Positions 1-8,971 of a DNA stretch of 64,000 nucleotides are shown here, piece after piece. Origin of the DNA: Daejeonella rubra (GTDB lineage Bacteria > Bacteroidota > Bacteroidia > Sphingobacteriales > Sphingobacteriaceae); assembly GCF_900103545.1 (NCBI RefSeq), contig NZ_FNHH01000010.1:62001-126000 (forward strand), read 5' to 3'. The notes under the pieces are model-generated. The model was not told the DNA's origin and searched no databases. It worked only from the letters and a program-made list of their open reading frames with translations. A program made the translations under genes and the position numbers. Each line of letters opens with the position of its first letter. Position 1 is the stretch's first letter.

Positions 1-68
1 TAACCAGCGATAATTTTTTCCTTTTGGAGATGTCATTTTGCTTATGCTTATGAAATTCGTTTTATGAG

Positions 69-707
69 TTATGAATTAAGTTTTGACACGTATTGCTTGA
101 AATGTAATTCCAGACCTTCCCAGTTTTCATCTTTTATGAGTGTTTTATCAAAAAGCTGACTTCCAATACCTAGCCCATCAGCTCCAGCTTTAATAAATGT
201 TTGAATATTATCAAGATTTATTCCGCCTGTAGGCATTAGTTTTATCTTGTTTAAAGGCGCTTTTACGTCCCTTATGTATTCTGGTCCGAGGCTTGTAGCC
301 GGATAAACCTTAACCATGCTTGCTCCCAGTTTCCATGCCTGATAGATCTCTGTAGGTGTGTATGCCCCGGGGAATACTGGTATATTTTTACTGACACAAG
401 TACGTACTACATCTGCATCCAGGATCGGTGTAACTATAAACTGTGAGCCAGCCCGGATAGCCTGCTCCAGATCATCCGTATTACAAACCGTGCCGGCACC
501 GACATTTAGCTGGCCTTTATATTTATCAGCGGCAAAACGTATTATATCCTCCGCAGAAGGAGTATTCATAGTAATTTCAATTGTTGTGAGGCCTGCAGAA
601 AGGTAAACAGGAAGAATTTTTTCGATTACTTCAAAGCTTAAATTTCTGATAATTCCAACAATGGGGACTTTTGCAAATCCGTTCCAGGAAAACTCTTGAT
701 TATTCAT
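69..707 (-). CDS. dgoA: 2-dehydro-3-deoxy-6-phosphogalactonate aldolase (KDPG/KDPGal aldolase family)
   Basis: Class I aldolase of the Eda/DgoA family, splitting 2-keto-3-deoxy-6-phospho-sugar acids into pyruvate and glyceraldehyde 3-phosphate in the cytoplasm. Numbering from the start at 707, the Schiff-base lysine is K133 (in MVKVYPATSLGPEY), the active-site glutamate is E44 (IEITMNTP) and the phosphate-site glycines lie in PTGGI. From memory of the family, Eda enzymes carry Arg four residues after that Glu; here it is Asn (N48), as in DgoA, which favours the galactonate branch. Length 212 aa is normal. A longer start at 728 is possible, but it adds seven non-conserved residues and a larger overlap with dgoK; the start at 707 overlaps the dgoK stop by 8 bases, so the two are probably translationally coupled. 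Last gene of the locus A minus-strand run. Confidence 0.93.
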   Translation of the reverse strand: MNNQEFSWNGFAKVPIVGIIRNLSFEVIEKILPVYLSAGLTTIEITMNTPSAEDIIRFAADKYKGQLNVGAGTVCNTDDLEQAIRAGSQFIVTPILDADVVRTCVSKNIPVFPGAYTPTEIYQAWKLGASMVKVYPATSLGPEYIRDVKAPLNKIKLMPTGGINLDNIQTFIKAGADGLGIGSQLFDKTLIKDENWEGLELHFKQYVSKLNS

Positions 708-1701
708 AGGAGGCAGTTTGTAATGCATTGAAAATTTGAACCTGTCCTGCGATTGTCGCTTTATCTATTAGATCAGGCTGAATATAGGTTGTATTGAATT
801 TCAGGGAAATAGCTTCGGCTGCAAGCTTATAATGATCATAAAGATGTTTTCCGCTGCAGATAACTAAACGGTCATAATTTCCATCTTTTAGCTGTCTGAG
901 TTCCGAACCGATCAATAAGCCGCTTAGGTAAAAGGAATTCTGTTCTTTTGAGAACTGCCCAAATAACTGCCCGGTACGGACTGTAAATAAGCTATGTAAA
1001 AGTGAGGAAGTCCCCGAAACCTCCACTCCTTTTAAAAAGGCATTAATATCTACCTGATCTTTCAAACCAGCGCCAGAGCCGCCTAAGACAGAGTCCTTTA
1101 AAATACTGTGCTCGCACAGAATATTATAGATCTCACCAGTCATAAATGTCTGAAAATCAGTCACAAAACCATCCTTAACAACAATATGCTTGGAATGGGT
1201 ACCCGGGAAAACAAAAATTATTTCTTCTGAACCATGAATAGTAATCTCATTTAGTTTGAGCAGACCAATTAATTGAGCTTCTTCACCACGCATCACATCT
1301 TCATGACTTTTCACACCTGAAACCAGGACCAATGGGCTTTTGGCACCATTAAAATCCTTAAAGCTCCTAACTGAGGCCTGGCTTCCCTTACTGTCAAAGG
1401 GAAGTTCTGCATATGGAATTTCTTCCATTCCTATTGAGGAAGAAGCCATTCCGGATACAATGACAGGAATATTATCCAGAGAAAACGATGACTTTTTTGC
1501 CAATTCCCCGATGCTGCCTTTTAAGATTGCTGCATAAAAATCAAAGCGTTTAAGCTCATTCTGTTCTTTCCAGGCTCTGAATGTACCTGCAACACCATCT
1601 TTAGAAAGGAGTTCGGCCAAAACCCTATAATCTTTTCTTTCAACAAGCCTTAATCTGAATGAAGTAGTGCCCCAATCACAGCATAAAATATATTTATCCA
1701 T
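700..1701 (-). CDS. dgoK: 2-dehydro-3-deoxygalactonokinase
   Basis: Sugar-acid kinase of the DgoK family; phosphorylates 2-keto-3-deoxygalactonate with ATP to supply the adjacent aldolase. Numbered from the start at 1701, it shows an N-terminal ASKHA-type phosphate loop (CDWGTTS, 8-14), the family block MRGEEAQLIG (137-146), FPGTHSKH (165-172) with the following TFMTGE, and SGLLIGSE (260-267). No signal peptide, so cytoplasmic. Length 333 aa is slightly longer than the roughly 290 aa E. coli protein. An upstream ATG at 1719 would add six residues; I prefer 1701 because MDKYILCCDWG begins directly with the conserved strand. It overlaps dgoA and lies 24 bases after the BNR gene, so it is part of one transcription unit. 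DgoK, DgoA and the dehydratase at 3054-4295 together form the De Ley-Doudoroff galactonate route. Confidence 0.93.
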   Translation of the reverse strand: MDKYILCCDWGTTSFRLRLVERKDYRVLAELLSKDGVAGTFRAWKEQNELKRFDFYAAILKGSIGELAKKSSFSLDNIPVIVSGMASSSIGMEEIPYAELPFDSKGSQASVRSFKDFNGAKSPLVLVSGVKSHEDVMRGEEAQLIGLLKLNEITIHGSEEIIFVFPGTHSKHIVVKDGFVTDFQTFMTGEIYNILCEHSILKDSVLGGSGAGLKDQVDINAFLKGVEVSGTSSLLHSLFTVRTGQLFGQFSKEQNSFYLSGLLIGSELRQLKDGNYDRLVICSGKHLYDHYKLAAEAISLKFNTTYIQPDLIDKATIAGQVQIFNALQTASYE

Positions 1702-1725
1702 CAAACTATCAATTCTCAATTCAAA

Positions 1726-2922
1726 TTATTTCTTATTGACTCTATTTTTAAACACAGCTGATGAATTGCCATTCAGAATATCATTCTCTGTGAATCTGCA
1801 ATACAAAATATCCCGGGCACCGGTTCTTTCACGATCAAAAACAACATGAATATTGCCATCATTTGTCTGATCAGCATCAGGATAAGACACATTTTCGCGT
1901 GAATCAAGCAATAATTTATGAGGCCAGGTTTTTCCTCCATCTTTTGAAAGAAAAGCAGTCATTTTATTACGTGTGGTGCTATTATTACTTACCAGCAATA
2001 AATTACCAGAAGAAAGTTTACCCAAATAAAATCTACTGGAGGTAGTTGGGCCTGAAGCTGTAAAGGGCTGTAATTGTGACCATGTTTTACCAAAGTCATT
2101 ACTTTTTGTATAATAGATTCCTTTAATGGTTCTCAGCATTGCCAGAGATTCACCCATTTCAGAAATTTCAACTACCTGTGGTTCATCATGAATCCTTAGT
2201 TCTTCATCAATTTGAATGGAGGCATAAGGACTAAGTTGAAGTTTGTTTGGTGATTTGGAAAAATCTTTGGAATAAATGAATACACCGTTCTGAGGGAATG
2301 CTTTTTCAGATTTGGTTCCCGGAAGCGGCTTATCGATGTAAACTGGGAAAAGAGCTATGTTTTTTGAAGGCAAATAAACAGGTTTATTACTCATTACCCC
2401 ATCACTTATACGAATAGGTTTGGAATTAGCGATTTTCTTACCATCCCATTTAATTTCTACAGAATTGACACCGCCAAAACCATCCCAAATCAAACTATTT
2501 TTAGCACTTCCGTAGAACAAATGCACTTTCCCATTATTATCTCTCCAGATTGCGGGATCAAACAAGCGGTAGGACTGATCAGTTGGATAAACTACAAGTT
2601 GATCATTCAACCAGGTATTACCTGAATCCTGACTTACAGATAAAGTCACATAATTACCCGGACCCGCCGCAGCTCCACCAGAATACCAGGCCACAAAAAC
2701 CTGCTTTCCATCGGCAGTTGCTCCAACTGCAGGCACCTGCTCAAATTTCCGGTCTTTTAGTCTGGAATCTTCAGGATCACTGATAAATTCTGCAATTGCA
2801 GAAGCATCTTTGTCGCCTGAGATTGAAAGCACATCGGTTTTAATTGATTTACATCCTGAAAATAAAAATGTAAAGCTGGAAGTCAGGAAAAGTGCGGATA
2901 ATAGTATTGATCTGGTTCTCAA
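1726..2922 (-). CDS. BNR/Asp-box (sialidase-fold) lipoprotein
   Basis: Six-bladed sialidase-fold protein with a lipoprotein signal peptide: hydrophobic residues 5-20, then FSGC with the lipidated cysteine at C24. Three Asp boxes are visible: SQDSGNTW (97-104), SNDFGKTW (274-281) and SKDGGKTW (326-333). A late block YPDADQTNDG (347-356), followed by a DR-x-R segment, is typical of the exo-alpha-sialidase-like proteins common in Bacteroidota glycan loci. I cannot locate a full set of canonical sialidase catalytic arginines and the Tyr/Glu pair by eye, so it may act on another sugar, may be a lyase-like or unsaturated-uronate enzyme, or may only bind glycan. It sits between the exported dehydratase and dgoK on the same strand. 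The 130 bases upstream (2923-3053) hold no gene. Confidence 0.8.
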   Translation of the reverse strand: MRTRSILLSALFLTSSFTFLFSGCKSIKTDVLSISGDKDASAIAEFISDPEDSRLKDRKFEQVPAVGATADGKQVFVAWYSGGAAAGPGNYVTLSVSQDSGNTWLNDQLVVYPTDQSYRLFDPAIWRDNNGKVHLFYGSAKNSLIWDGFGGVNSVEIKWDGKKIANSKPIRISDGVMSNKPVYLPSKNIALFPVYIDKPLPGTKSEKAFPQNGVFIYSKDFSKSPNKLQLSPYASIQIDEELRIHDEPQVVEISEMGESLAMLRTIKGIYYTKSNDFGKTWSQLQPFTASGPTTSSRFYLGKLSSGNLLLVSNNSTTRNKMTAFLSKDGGKTWPHKLLLDSRENVSYPDADQTNDGNIHVVFDRERTGARDILYCRFTENDILNGNSSAVFKNRVNKK

Positions 2923-3053
2923 TTTCTGATGTTTTTAATTAAAATTTAGCTCTTGAAAAGCACCTGAATTTAAAACAATTCCGGATTTCTAAAAATGTGA
3001 TTATTTAAGGAAATTATCACATGAACATGGTAAATAAATGAATATTTTAAATA

Positions 3054-4295
3054 TTACCAGTTATGAATTGCTCCATCAGGGCTTTTCAAAACAGGATGTG
3101 GAAACTTAGTCTTTTCTGTTATCTCCATGATGAAATTTGCCTTCTTAGGATCGAATTTAACACCTAAACCAGGCTCCGGATTTAAATACAATTTTCCATT
3201 TGAGAATTTCACATAATCATCGTTGAAATATGCTGGCTTTTCTACCTCTCCTCCAGCTATTTCAATCATCACTCTTGAAGGGCTGCTTGAACCAAGAACA
3301 TGTACTAATGCAGCTGTGGATAATGGTCCGGTGAAGTGTGGAAGCATCCCGATATAATGAGTTTCACATAATGCAGCTATTTTCTTTAATTCTACAATTC
3401 CACCACTATTTGGCAATGTAACCCTGGAATAATCGATCAGATGTTGCTCAATAAGTTCATTAATATCCCAGCGATCGCCAAATTGTTCTCCTACTGCAAG
3501 AGGTACCTTGGTTGCTTGCCTGAATGTTTTGTAAACGCCTGGATTTTCAGACCGAATTGCATCTTCTACAAAATACGGACTTAATTCTTCCAGAGCTGAA
3601 CATATCTTAACTGCTTCAGGAGTATCAAACCGGGTATGAAGATCGATTGCCCAATTGCCCTTTCCTCCTACTGCCTGATCAATTCTCTTACTGAAAGCTA
3701 TAGTTTTGTCGGCATTTTCAAAGAAATCGAAAGGCTGATCACCATTACCACCGGTTGGTCCGATCCTATATGACCTAAACCCTGCCTTTAGACAATCGGT
3801 TGCCCTTTCTTCCTCTGTTTTCGCTTTTGATGGCCTGAAACCTGTTGCGTAACATTCCACAAATTCTCTTGTGGAGCCACCCAAAAGCTCGTATACAGGA
3901 ACATTTAAGGCTTTACCCTTAATGTCCCATAGAGCCATCTCAAGTGCGCCCAGTGCATGCAGTTTCTCTCTTCCGGGAGGATAAAACATGCCACGGTAAA
4001 GATATTGCCAGATATGTTCGATACGAAAAGGATCTTCACCGATCATCATTTGAGCACATTGCTCGATCATATCTTTTGAGCCACCTTCACCAATTCCGAT
4101 TATACCAGTATTGGTTTCGATTTCAACAATACCGCGAGCCTGATTAAAAAGCGGTTTATTATACCCAGGAGCAGCATAATATCGAATTTTGGTAATCTTA
4201 ATATTGGATGCTGCCTGTGCATACAGATTTGGAAAACCAATGATCATGGCTGCCGAACCGAGAAATGCAGATTCAAGAAATCGTCTTCTTTGCAT
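3054..4295 (-). CDS. Tat-exported enolase-superfamily sugar-acid dehydratase (D-galactonate dehydratase type)
   Basis: Mandelate-racemase/galactonate-dehydratase subgroup of the enolase superfamily. The capping domain is about 32-150 and the barrel follows. Predicted Mg ligands are D218, E244 and E270, with H220 (in DLH) and H320 (in LPHFTGPL) as acid/base residues. The spacing (26, 26 and 50 residues) equals that of E. coli DgoD D183/E209/E235/H285 with H185, as I remember it. Unlike DgoD, the protein begins MQRRRFLESAFLG followed by a hydrophobic stretch and an AQA cleavage-like site near residue 28: a Tat signal, so the folded metalloenzyme should work in the periplasm. Its product would be 2-keto-3-deoxygalactonate, the substrate of the DgoK encoded downstream. 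Substrate could also be another aldonate. Overall length 413 aa fits 382 plus a signal. Confidence 0.88.
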   Translation of the reverse strand: MQRRRFLESAFLGSAAMIIGFPNLYAQAASNIKITKIRYYAAPGYNKPLFNQARGIVEIETNTGIIGIGEGGSKDMIEQCAQMMIGEDPFRIEHIWQYLYRGMFYPPGREKLHALGALEMALWDIKGKALNVPVYELLGGSTREFVECYATGFRPSKAKTEEERATDCLKAGFRSYRIGPTGGNGDQPFDFFENADKTIAFSKRIDQAVGGKGNWAIDLHTRFDTPEAVKICSALEELSPYFVEDAIRSENPGVYKTFRQATKVPLAVGEQFGDRWDINELIEQHLIDYSRVTLPNSGGIVELKKIAALCETHYIGMLPHFTGPLSTAALVHVLGSSSPSRVMIEIAGGEVEKPAYFNDDYVKFSNGKLYLNPEPGLGVKFDPKKANFIMEITEKTKFPHPVLKSPDGAIHNW

Positions 4296-4317
4296 AAAAT
4301 ATAATTATAAACATAAA

Positions 4318-6087
4318 TTAATTTATTCGTTCCACATCCACAAACTGCACCCCTGTCTCCTGCGCATCTGATTTGATAAAGGCTTCAAATCTACCCGGAC
4401 CTTCAGGTAATTCTATCCCATCAAAAACAGTAACAGTATCACCCACTGATAAAGAGACCTTCTTTTCTATTCCGCGATATTTCAAATATGCGAAACCGGA
4501 TTTTGCAACTTTTTGATAACGCAGGCTTACCCTATATTTACCGGGACTGCTAAACACCTCCCAGTATCCAATTCTTCTGGTCTGTTCACCTATTGAACCC
4601 TGTCCACCCCAGTCAAACCGCGATAATTGAACATTGGGCTGAAAATTAGTCCCGATATGTATTCTCTGCGGCCAGTCATTCCCACGATCTTTCATTGCCT
4701 GGTCAAACCAGGTTTCATATCGGGAGAGCATGCTTTTAACAATATCAGGATGCTGTTTGGCTATATTATCAATTTCACTGGGATCTTTTTCAATATCGTA
4801 TAGCTCAAGGGAAGCAAAGAGTCTTTTCATTTCAGCCTCTCCTGAGCCAGGCCGTGTAATATTTCCATAGGGATCATCATTCGGAGAAATGAGTTTATAT
4901 CGCTTTCCGCGAACCGTAAAATGAAAGTATTTAAATGGTTCAGAACCTGCATGGCCCTGTATGAAAATTTCACGTTCCGGAAGCATTTTCACTTTACCAC
5001 TTAAAAGTGGCATCAATGATATTCCATCCAATTTCAAAGCTTTAGGCACAGGGACATTACATGCTTCCAGTAAAGTTGGCATTACATCGATATGTGCAGC
5101 CAAATTAGTATATTTCACACCCTGAGGTATCTTTCCAGGCCATTTTATAAAGAAGGGAGCCCGTATTCCATTTTCATAAACACTGGTTTTAGTCCCGCGC
5201 AGATTCATCACATAACGATCCGGATACATGTCGTTTTTTGTCCTTTTGGTTCTTGGACCATTATCAGACATAAAGATCACGATCGTATTATCCTCTATGT
5301 TTAATTCTTTCAGTTTAGCCAGCAAACGACCAATATTAGCATCCACATTGGCGATCATCCCATAGGTACGCGCATTAAGTTCATGAAGGCCCATTTTTCG
5401 GTATGGATCTGCCCATTTATCACTAACTGTTAAAGGGAAATGAGGAAGATTGGTAGCGTAAAAAGCAAAAAATGGCTTGTCTTTATTTTTATCAATAAAG
5501 CTAATAGTTGAATCTGCAAAAATATCATCACAATATCCTTCAAAAACCTTTTTGACATTATTATGCTCTAAAATTGGGTTAAAATAAGAGTTTCCAGGTG
5601 GATCAGAAGCCTGACCAATTCCTCCGCCTTTATGAATCAGAGTTTCCTGAAAGCCCTTATCGGAAGGCCTCATCGGATAAGAGTCGCCAAGGTGCCATTT
5701 CCCGAAAATTCCGGTACGATATCCAGCATCAGAAAGAACTTTTGCGATGGTTATTTCAGTTGATTTCATGAGATGCGAGGTCTCTGTAACACCTACAACA
5801 CCAGTTCTGTAATTATCGCGTCCTGTGAGCATGCTGGCTCTTGTTGGAGAACAATTAAAATTCACAATAAACTGTCTCAGCTCCGCTCCCTGATTTGCAA
5901 TAGCATCCATATTAGGAGTTTTCAGGATATCATTATTATGGAGTCCTACATCACCAATCCCCTGATCATCAGTCATTATCAGGAGAATATTAGGCCTTTT
6001 TTGTGAATAGGAAGAAAGTGGGCTAAAAGAGTTGAATAGAAGAAGGAAAAAAGTAAAAAACTTCAAATTAAGTTTAGACAAATTCAT
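4318..6087 (-). CDS. Secreted Cys-type arylsulfatase (S1 family) with C-terminal beta domain
   Basis: Formylglycine-dependent sulfatase. From the start at 6087: signal peptide 1-29 (ends SSYSQ), metal-binding DD at 40-41 (MTDDQG), formylglycine motif CSPTR with the modified cysteine at C79, then GKWHLG (Lys/His pair) and SDNGP (second metal site). All catalytic landmarks are present. After about residue 490 a roughly 100-residue beta-rich tail follows, probably an accessory or carbohydrate-contact domain. The reading frame extends upstream to an ATG at 6192, but that would place 35 unrelated residues before the signal sequence, so 6087 is preferred. Followed 22 bases later by the exported dehydratase. 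It probably desulfates the glycan or oligosaccharide imported by the locus A SusC/D pair; sulfate position and sugar cannot be told from sequence. Confidence 0.9.
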   Translation of the reverse strand: MNLSKLNLKFFTFFLLLFNSFSPLSSYSQKRPNILLIMTDDQGIGDVGLHNNDILKTPNMDAIANQGAELRQFIVNFNCSPTRASMLTGRDNYRTGVVGVTETSHLMKSTEITIAKVLSDAGYRTGIFGKWHLGDSYPMRPSDKGFQETLIHKGGGIGQASDPPGNSYFNPILEHNNVKKVFEGYCDDIFADSTISFIDKNKDKPFFAFYATNLPHFPLTVSDKWADPYRKMGLHELNARTYGMIANVDANIGRLLAKLKELNIEDNTIVIFMSDNGPRTKRTKNDMYPDRYVMNLRGTKTSVYENGIRAPFFIKWPGKIPQGVKYTNLAAHIDVMPTLLEACNVPVPKALKLDGISLMPLLSGKVKMLPEREIFIQGHAGSEPFKYFHFTVRGKRYKLISPNDDPYGNITRPGSGEAEMKRLFASLELYDIEKDPSEIDNIAKQHPDIVKSMLSRYETWFDQAMKDRGNDWPQRIHIGTNFQPNVQLSRFDWGGQGSIGEQTRRIGYWEVFSSPGKYRVSLRYQKVAKSGFAYLKYRGIEKKVSLSVGDTVTVFDGIELPEGPGRFEAFIKSDAQETGVQFVDVERIN

Positions 6088-6270
6088 GATCTGCTTATAT
6101 AAAGCTGCAAATAAATAATCATATAGCTTAGTTTGTGTTAAAGTCATAGAGGCAGAGTCAAACACCAAGTATAAATATTTCATTAAACACACCTAAAGGC
6201 ATTCTCAAACTAAAAACAGAGCATATTCTGCAATTACGCAACACATGCTCTAAGTATTGATGAAACAATA

Positions 6271-6308
6271 AAAAATACTCCATATTTATCAAATATCTGA
6301 TAAATATG
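6271..6308 (-). terminator. Intrinsic terminator after the first locus A amidohydrolase
   Basis: Perfect 11-bp inverted repeat (CATATTTATCA at 6281-6291, TGATAAATATG at 6298-6308) with a 6-base loop. Read on the minus strand, it is followed within five bases by a run of six T. It lies 17 bases past the stop of the amidohydrolase at 6325 and before the sulfatase, so the sulfatase-dgoA block may have its own promoter or depend on read-through. The stem is AT-rich and therefore modest in strength. Confidence 0.6.
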
Positions 6309-6324
6309 AGGCGTCAATAAATAA

Positions 6325-7575
6325 TTATTTTTTAGTATTGGTTTGAGCGATGGCATTCAGATCATACATAACCTTGCCATCTTTAAGTGTCATTTCACAC
6401 TCTAACTTCTGGGTTCCCTCTTGTCTGTTTCCTGCAATATCTCTGAAGCCAAATTTACCCTGACGAACACTAATAATTGCAATATCAGCTATCGCACCTT
6501 CAGAGAGATGACCAAGTTCCTGGCGTTTTATAGCCTTTGCAGGAGTCCATGTACTACGAGCAATTACTGAAGGAATATCCATGCCCATAGCCATATGAAT
6601 AGATAAAACATTCAATTGATCCTTCATTGCACCATTCATACTACCTGTGTGAAGGTCTGTACCCATCAGATCCGGAAGGAAACCTGCTTTTATCGCTGGG
6701 ATTGCCTGATTGAAGTTAAAGCTACCACCACCAAATCCTACGTCAAAAATAATTCCTCTTTTTTGCGCAGGGATAACAAAAGGCCTGAGTTGTCTGGTTT
6801 GAAGATCAACAATCGGATCTCTTCTTTCAAGCTCAGTAAACACGTGCGTGTAAATATCCCCTGGCCTGAGGTATTTAAAGAACAAATCTTCAATTGGTAA
6901 CTTTCCACCACCAAAATCAATAACTACAGGCATATCAGCAAGTTTACCTGCTGCTACGATCCTTTCAACAGGAGCCCAATCAGCATTGGTAAAGTGTGCG
7001 AGTTTAAACCCTACAACATGTTCCTTATTGTCAATTGCAGCTTTTGCAGCAAGCTTTACATCCATATCACTCACATCCTGTTCATAATCTCCACCCCTCA
7101 TTCCTTCTCCAACGATATTCAGAAAGGATAAGACCCTGGCCCTTGATTTATCAATTACATTCTTCTTGAACAGATCAAATGATTTATAACCTGCTCCACC
7201 ACAATCTACAAGAGTGGTTACACCGGAACGAAAGCTAAATCCATCTGCTGTAACACCCACATTTCCATTGCTCAAATAGTGATCAGGTTGCACGCCCCAG
7301 AAAACATGGGCATGAATATCGATCAGACCAGGAGTGACATACATTCCAGCTGCATTTACTATCTGCTCTCCAAGTGCAGGATCAATATTTTTTCCCACTT
7401 TAGCGATTTTGCCATTTTTTATGGCAACATCGAGGATGTCATTAATATTGTTTTTTGCATCGATCACCCTACCACCTTTAATGATGGTGTTGTACATTGG
7501 AGCTGTTCCCTGTGCCTTTACTTCGGCAAATAACAGGAATAGCAGAGATAAAAATAATATTGAGATTTTTCTCAT
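6325..7575 (-). CDS. Secreted amidohydrolase/deacetylase-family metallohydrolase (copy A1)
   Basis: Amidohydrolase-superfamily protein related to the Atu3266/EF0837 deacetylase group, members of which hydrolyse acetylated hydroxy acids or N-acyl compounds. Signal peptide 1-21 ending VKAQ, so periplasmic. Metal-site residues seen: H88 and H90 (IDIHAH), K191 (VGFKLAHF, the likely carboxylated lysine), H244 (GDIYTHVF) and D307 (GTDLHTGS). At the position where I expect the sixth ligand (His in a DVGHG motif) the sequence reads DVGFG, giving F281; all five paralogues in this window share this. Length 416 aa is close to the family norm plus a signal. It is a tandem paralogue of the next gene (60-base spacer). 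With the SelA-like gene upstream this recalls clusters where a deacylase and a PLP lyase act in sequence. Substrate unknown. Confidence 0.85.
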   Translation of the reverse strand: MRKISILFLSLLFLLFAEVKAQGTAPMYNTIIKGGRVIDAKNNINDILDVAIKNGKIAKVGKNIDPALGEQIVNAAGMYVTPGLIDIHAHVFWGVQPDHYLSNGNVGVTADGFSFRSGVTTLVDCGGAGYKSFDLFKKNVIDKSRARVLSFLNIVGEGMRGGDYEQDVSDMDVKLAAKAAIDNKEHVVGFKLAHFTNADWAPVERIVAAGKLADMPVVIDFGGGKLPIEDLFFKYLRPGDIYTHVFTELERRDPIVDLQTRQLRPFVIPAQKRGIIFDVGFGGGSFNFNQAIPAIKAGFLPDLMGTDLHTGSMNGAMKDQLNVLSIHMAMGMDIPSVIARSTWTPAKAIKRQELGHLSEGAIADIAIISVRQGKFGFRDIAGNRQEGTQKLECEMTLKDGKVMYDLNAIAQTNTKK

Positions 7576-7600
7576 CGCTTTTTTTCTAAAAACCTTTAAT

Positions 7601-7621
7601 AATAACCATCAGATGGTTATT
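7601..7621 (-). terminator. Short hairpin between the tandem amidohydrolases
   Basis: Inverted repeat AATAACCATC / GATGGTTATT around a single central base, followed on the minus strand by TTA, AAAGG and then runs of T (to about 7578). It fits a weak terminator or processing site after the amidohydrolase ending at 7636. Confidence 0.4.
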
Positions 7622-7635
7622 TATGAATAACATAA

Positions 7636-8880
7636 TTATCTGCTTTTTTCAGGATTGCTGGCTATAGCATTGAGATCATAAACTATTCTTCCGGCACGGA
7701 GAGTCATTTCGCATTCGAATTTCTGTTTACCTTCGTTTCTATTTCCTGCGATATCTCTGAACCCGAATTTACCATCACGTACACTCAAAATAGCCACATC
7801 AGCGCCAGCGCCGACAGAAAGGTGGCCAAGTTCCTCACGTTTAATAGCCTGTGCCGGAGCCCAGGTACTTCGAGATATAACTGAAGGAATATCCATGCCC
7901 ATAGAAAGAAATATAGAAAGAACGTTCAACTGATCTTTCATTGCACCGTTCATACTCCCTGTATGAAGGTCGGTTCCCATGGTATTTGGTAAAAAACCTG
8001 CCTTAATAGCAGGAATAGCCTGATTGAAGTTGAAACTTCCACCTCCAAAACCAACATCAAAGATGATTCCACGCTTTTGTGCAGGAATTAAGAAGGGACG
8101 TAACTTCCTGGTTTTGAGATCTACAACAGGGTCTCTAATTTCAAGTTCAGTATACACATGAGTGAAAATATCTCCTGGCCTGAGGTACTTAAAGAACAAA
8201 TCTTCAATTGGTAATTTTCCTGCTCCAAAATCAATAATTACAGGCATATCAGCAAGTTTACCAGCAGCTACTACCTTTTCAACAGGAACCCAGCTTGCAG
8301 CGGCAAAGTGAGCAAGCTTGAATCCCACAACAATATCCTTATTCGCCAGGGCCTTTTCAGCAGTTTTTTTAGCATCCATATCACTTATATCCTGCTCATA
8401 AGGATCGCCTCTCATACCATCTCCAACGATGTTTAGAAAGGATAGCACTCTTGTACGGGATTTATCAATGATCGTAGACTTAAACTTATCAAATGAAGCC
8501 CAGCCGGCTCCACCACAATCAACCACAGTGGTTACACCTGCACGCAAGGTATAAGGATCAGGTGCTAAGGCAGAAAAACCTCCACTCAGTCCGCGGTCAT
8601 CTGTTCCGGCAAAAAGATGTGCATGCAGATCAATTAATCCGGGGGTAACATACATTCCTTTAGCATCTACTATTTGTGATGCAAGGGAAGCATCAATATT
8701 TTTAGCAACTGCGGCAATTTTACCGCTTTGGATGGCCACATCCATAATTTCATTAATGTTGTTCCTGGCATCTATTACATGCCCGCCCTTTATCAGTATA
8801 CTGTAAGTCTTTGTTTGAGCCTGAGCAAACTGAGTCAGCATAATTAATCCTGAAAGAAGCAGATAGGATATTCTTCTCAT
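7636..8880 (-). CDS. Secreted amidohydrolase/deacetylase-family metallohydrolase (copy A2)
   Basis: Close paralogue of copy A1, differing mainly in the region after the HxH motif (about 90-110). Signal peptide 1-22 ending AQAQ. Expected metal residues: H86/H88 (IDLHAH), K188 (VGFKLAHF), H241 (GDIFTHVY) and D304 (GTDLHTGS), with F278 in DVGFG in place of the usual histidine. 414 aa. The C-terminal beta-sandwich segment contains the FGFRDIAGNR block shared by all copies. It stands 91 bases downstream of the SelA-like gene, separated by a strong terminator, so it may be transcribed from its own promoter in 8881-8909 or by read-through. Retention of two intact copies suggests different acyl or sugar preferences rather than simple redundancy. 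Confidence 0.85.
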   Translation of the reverse strand: MRRISYLLLSGLIMLTQFAQAQTKTYSILIKGGHVIDARNNINEIMDVAIQSGKIAAVAKNIDASLASQIVDAKGMYVTPGLIDLHAHLFAGTDDRGLSGGFSALAPDPYTLRAGVTTVVDCGGAGWASFDKFKSTIIDKSRTRVLSFLNIVGDGMRGDPYEQDISDMDAKKTAEKALANKDIVVGFKLAHFAAASWVPVEKVVAAGKLADMPVIIDFGAGKLPIEDLFFKYLRPGDIFTHVYTELEIRDPVVDLKTRKLRPFLIPAQKRGIIFDVGFGGGSFNFNQAIPAIKAGFLPNTMGTDLHTGSMNGAMKDQLNVLSIFLSMGMDIPSVISRSTWAPAQAIKREELGHLSVGAGADVAILSVRDGKFGFRDIAGNRNEGKQKFECEMTLRAGRIVYDLNAIASNPEKSR

Positions 8881-8904
8881 TTGAAATTCTGATTTTTGTA
8901 ATAG

Positions 8905-8949
8905 GTAAAAACAGAATTAATTCCCTCGACTGCGGGAATTAATTCTGTT
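8905..8949 (-). terminator. Strong intrinsic terminator after the SelA-like gene of locus A
   Basis: Perfect 16-bp inverted repeat (left arm 8910-8925, right arm 8934-8949, 8-base loop). On the minus strand it is followed immediately by TTTTT (8909-8905). It ends 22 bases after the SelA-like stop codon region and should stop most transcription before the two amidohydrolases. Confidence 0.8.
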
Positions 8950-8971
8950 ATGTTTTTTATTAAGATAATTC

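Noticed and set aside
708..714. AGGAGG-like string near the dgoA start
   Set aside because: It reads AGGAGG only on the plus strand; on the coding minus strand it is CCTCCT, so it cannot be a ribosome binding site for dgoA.
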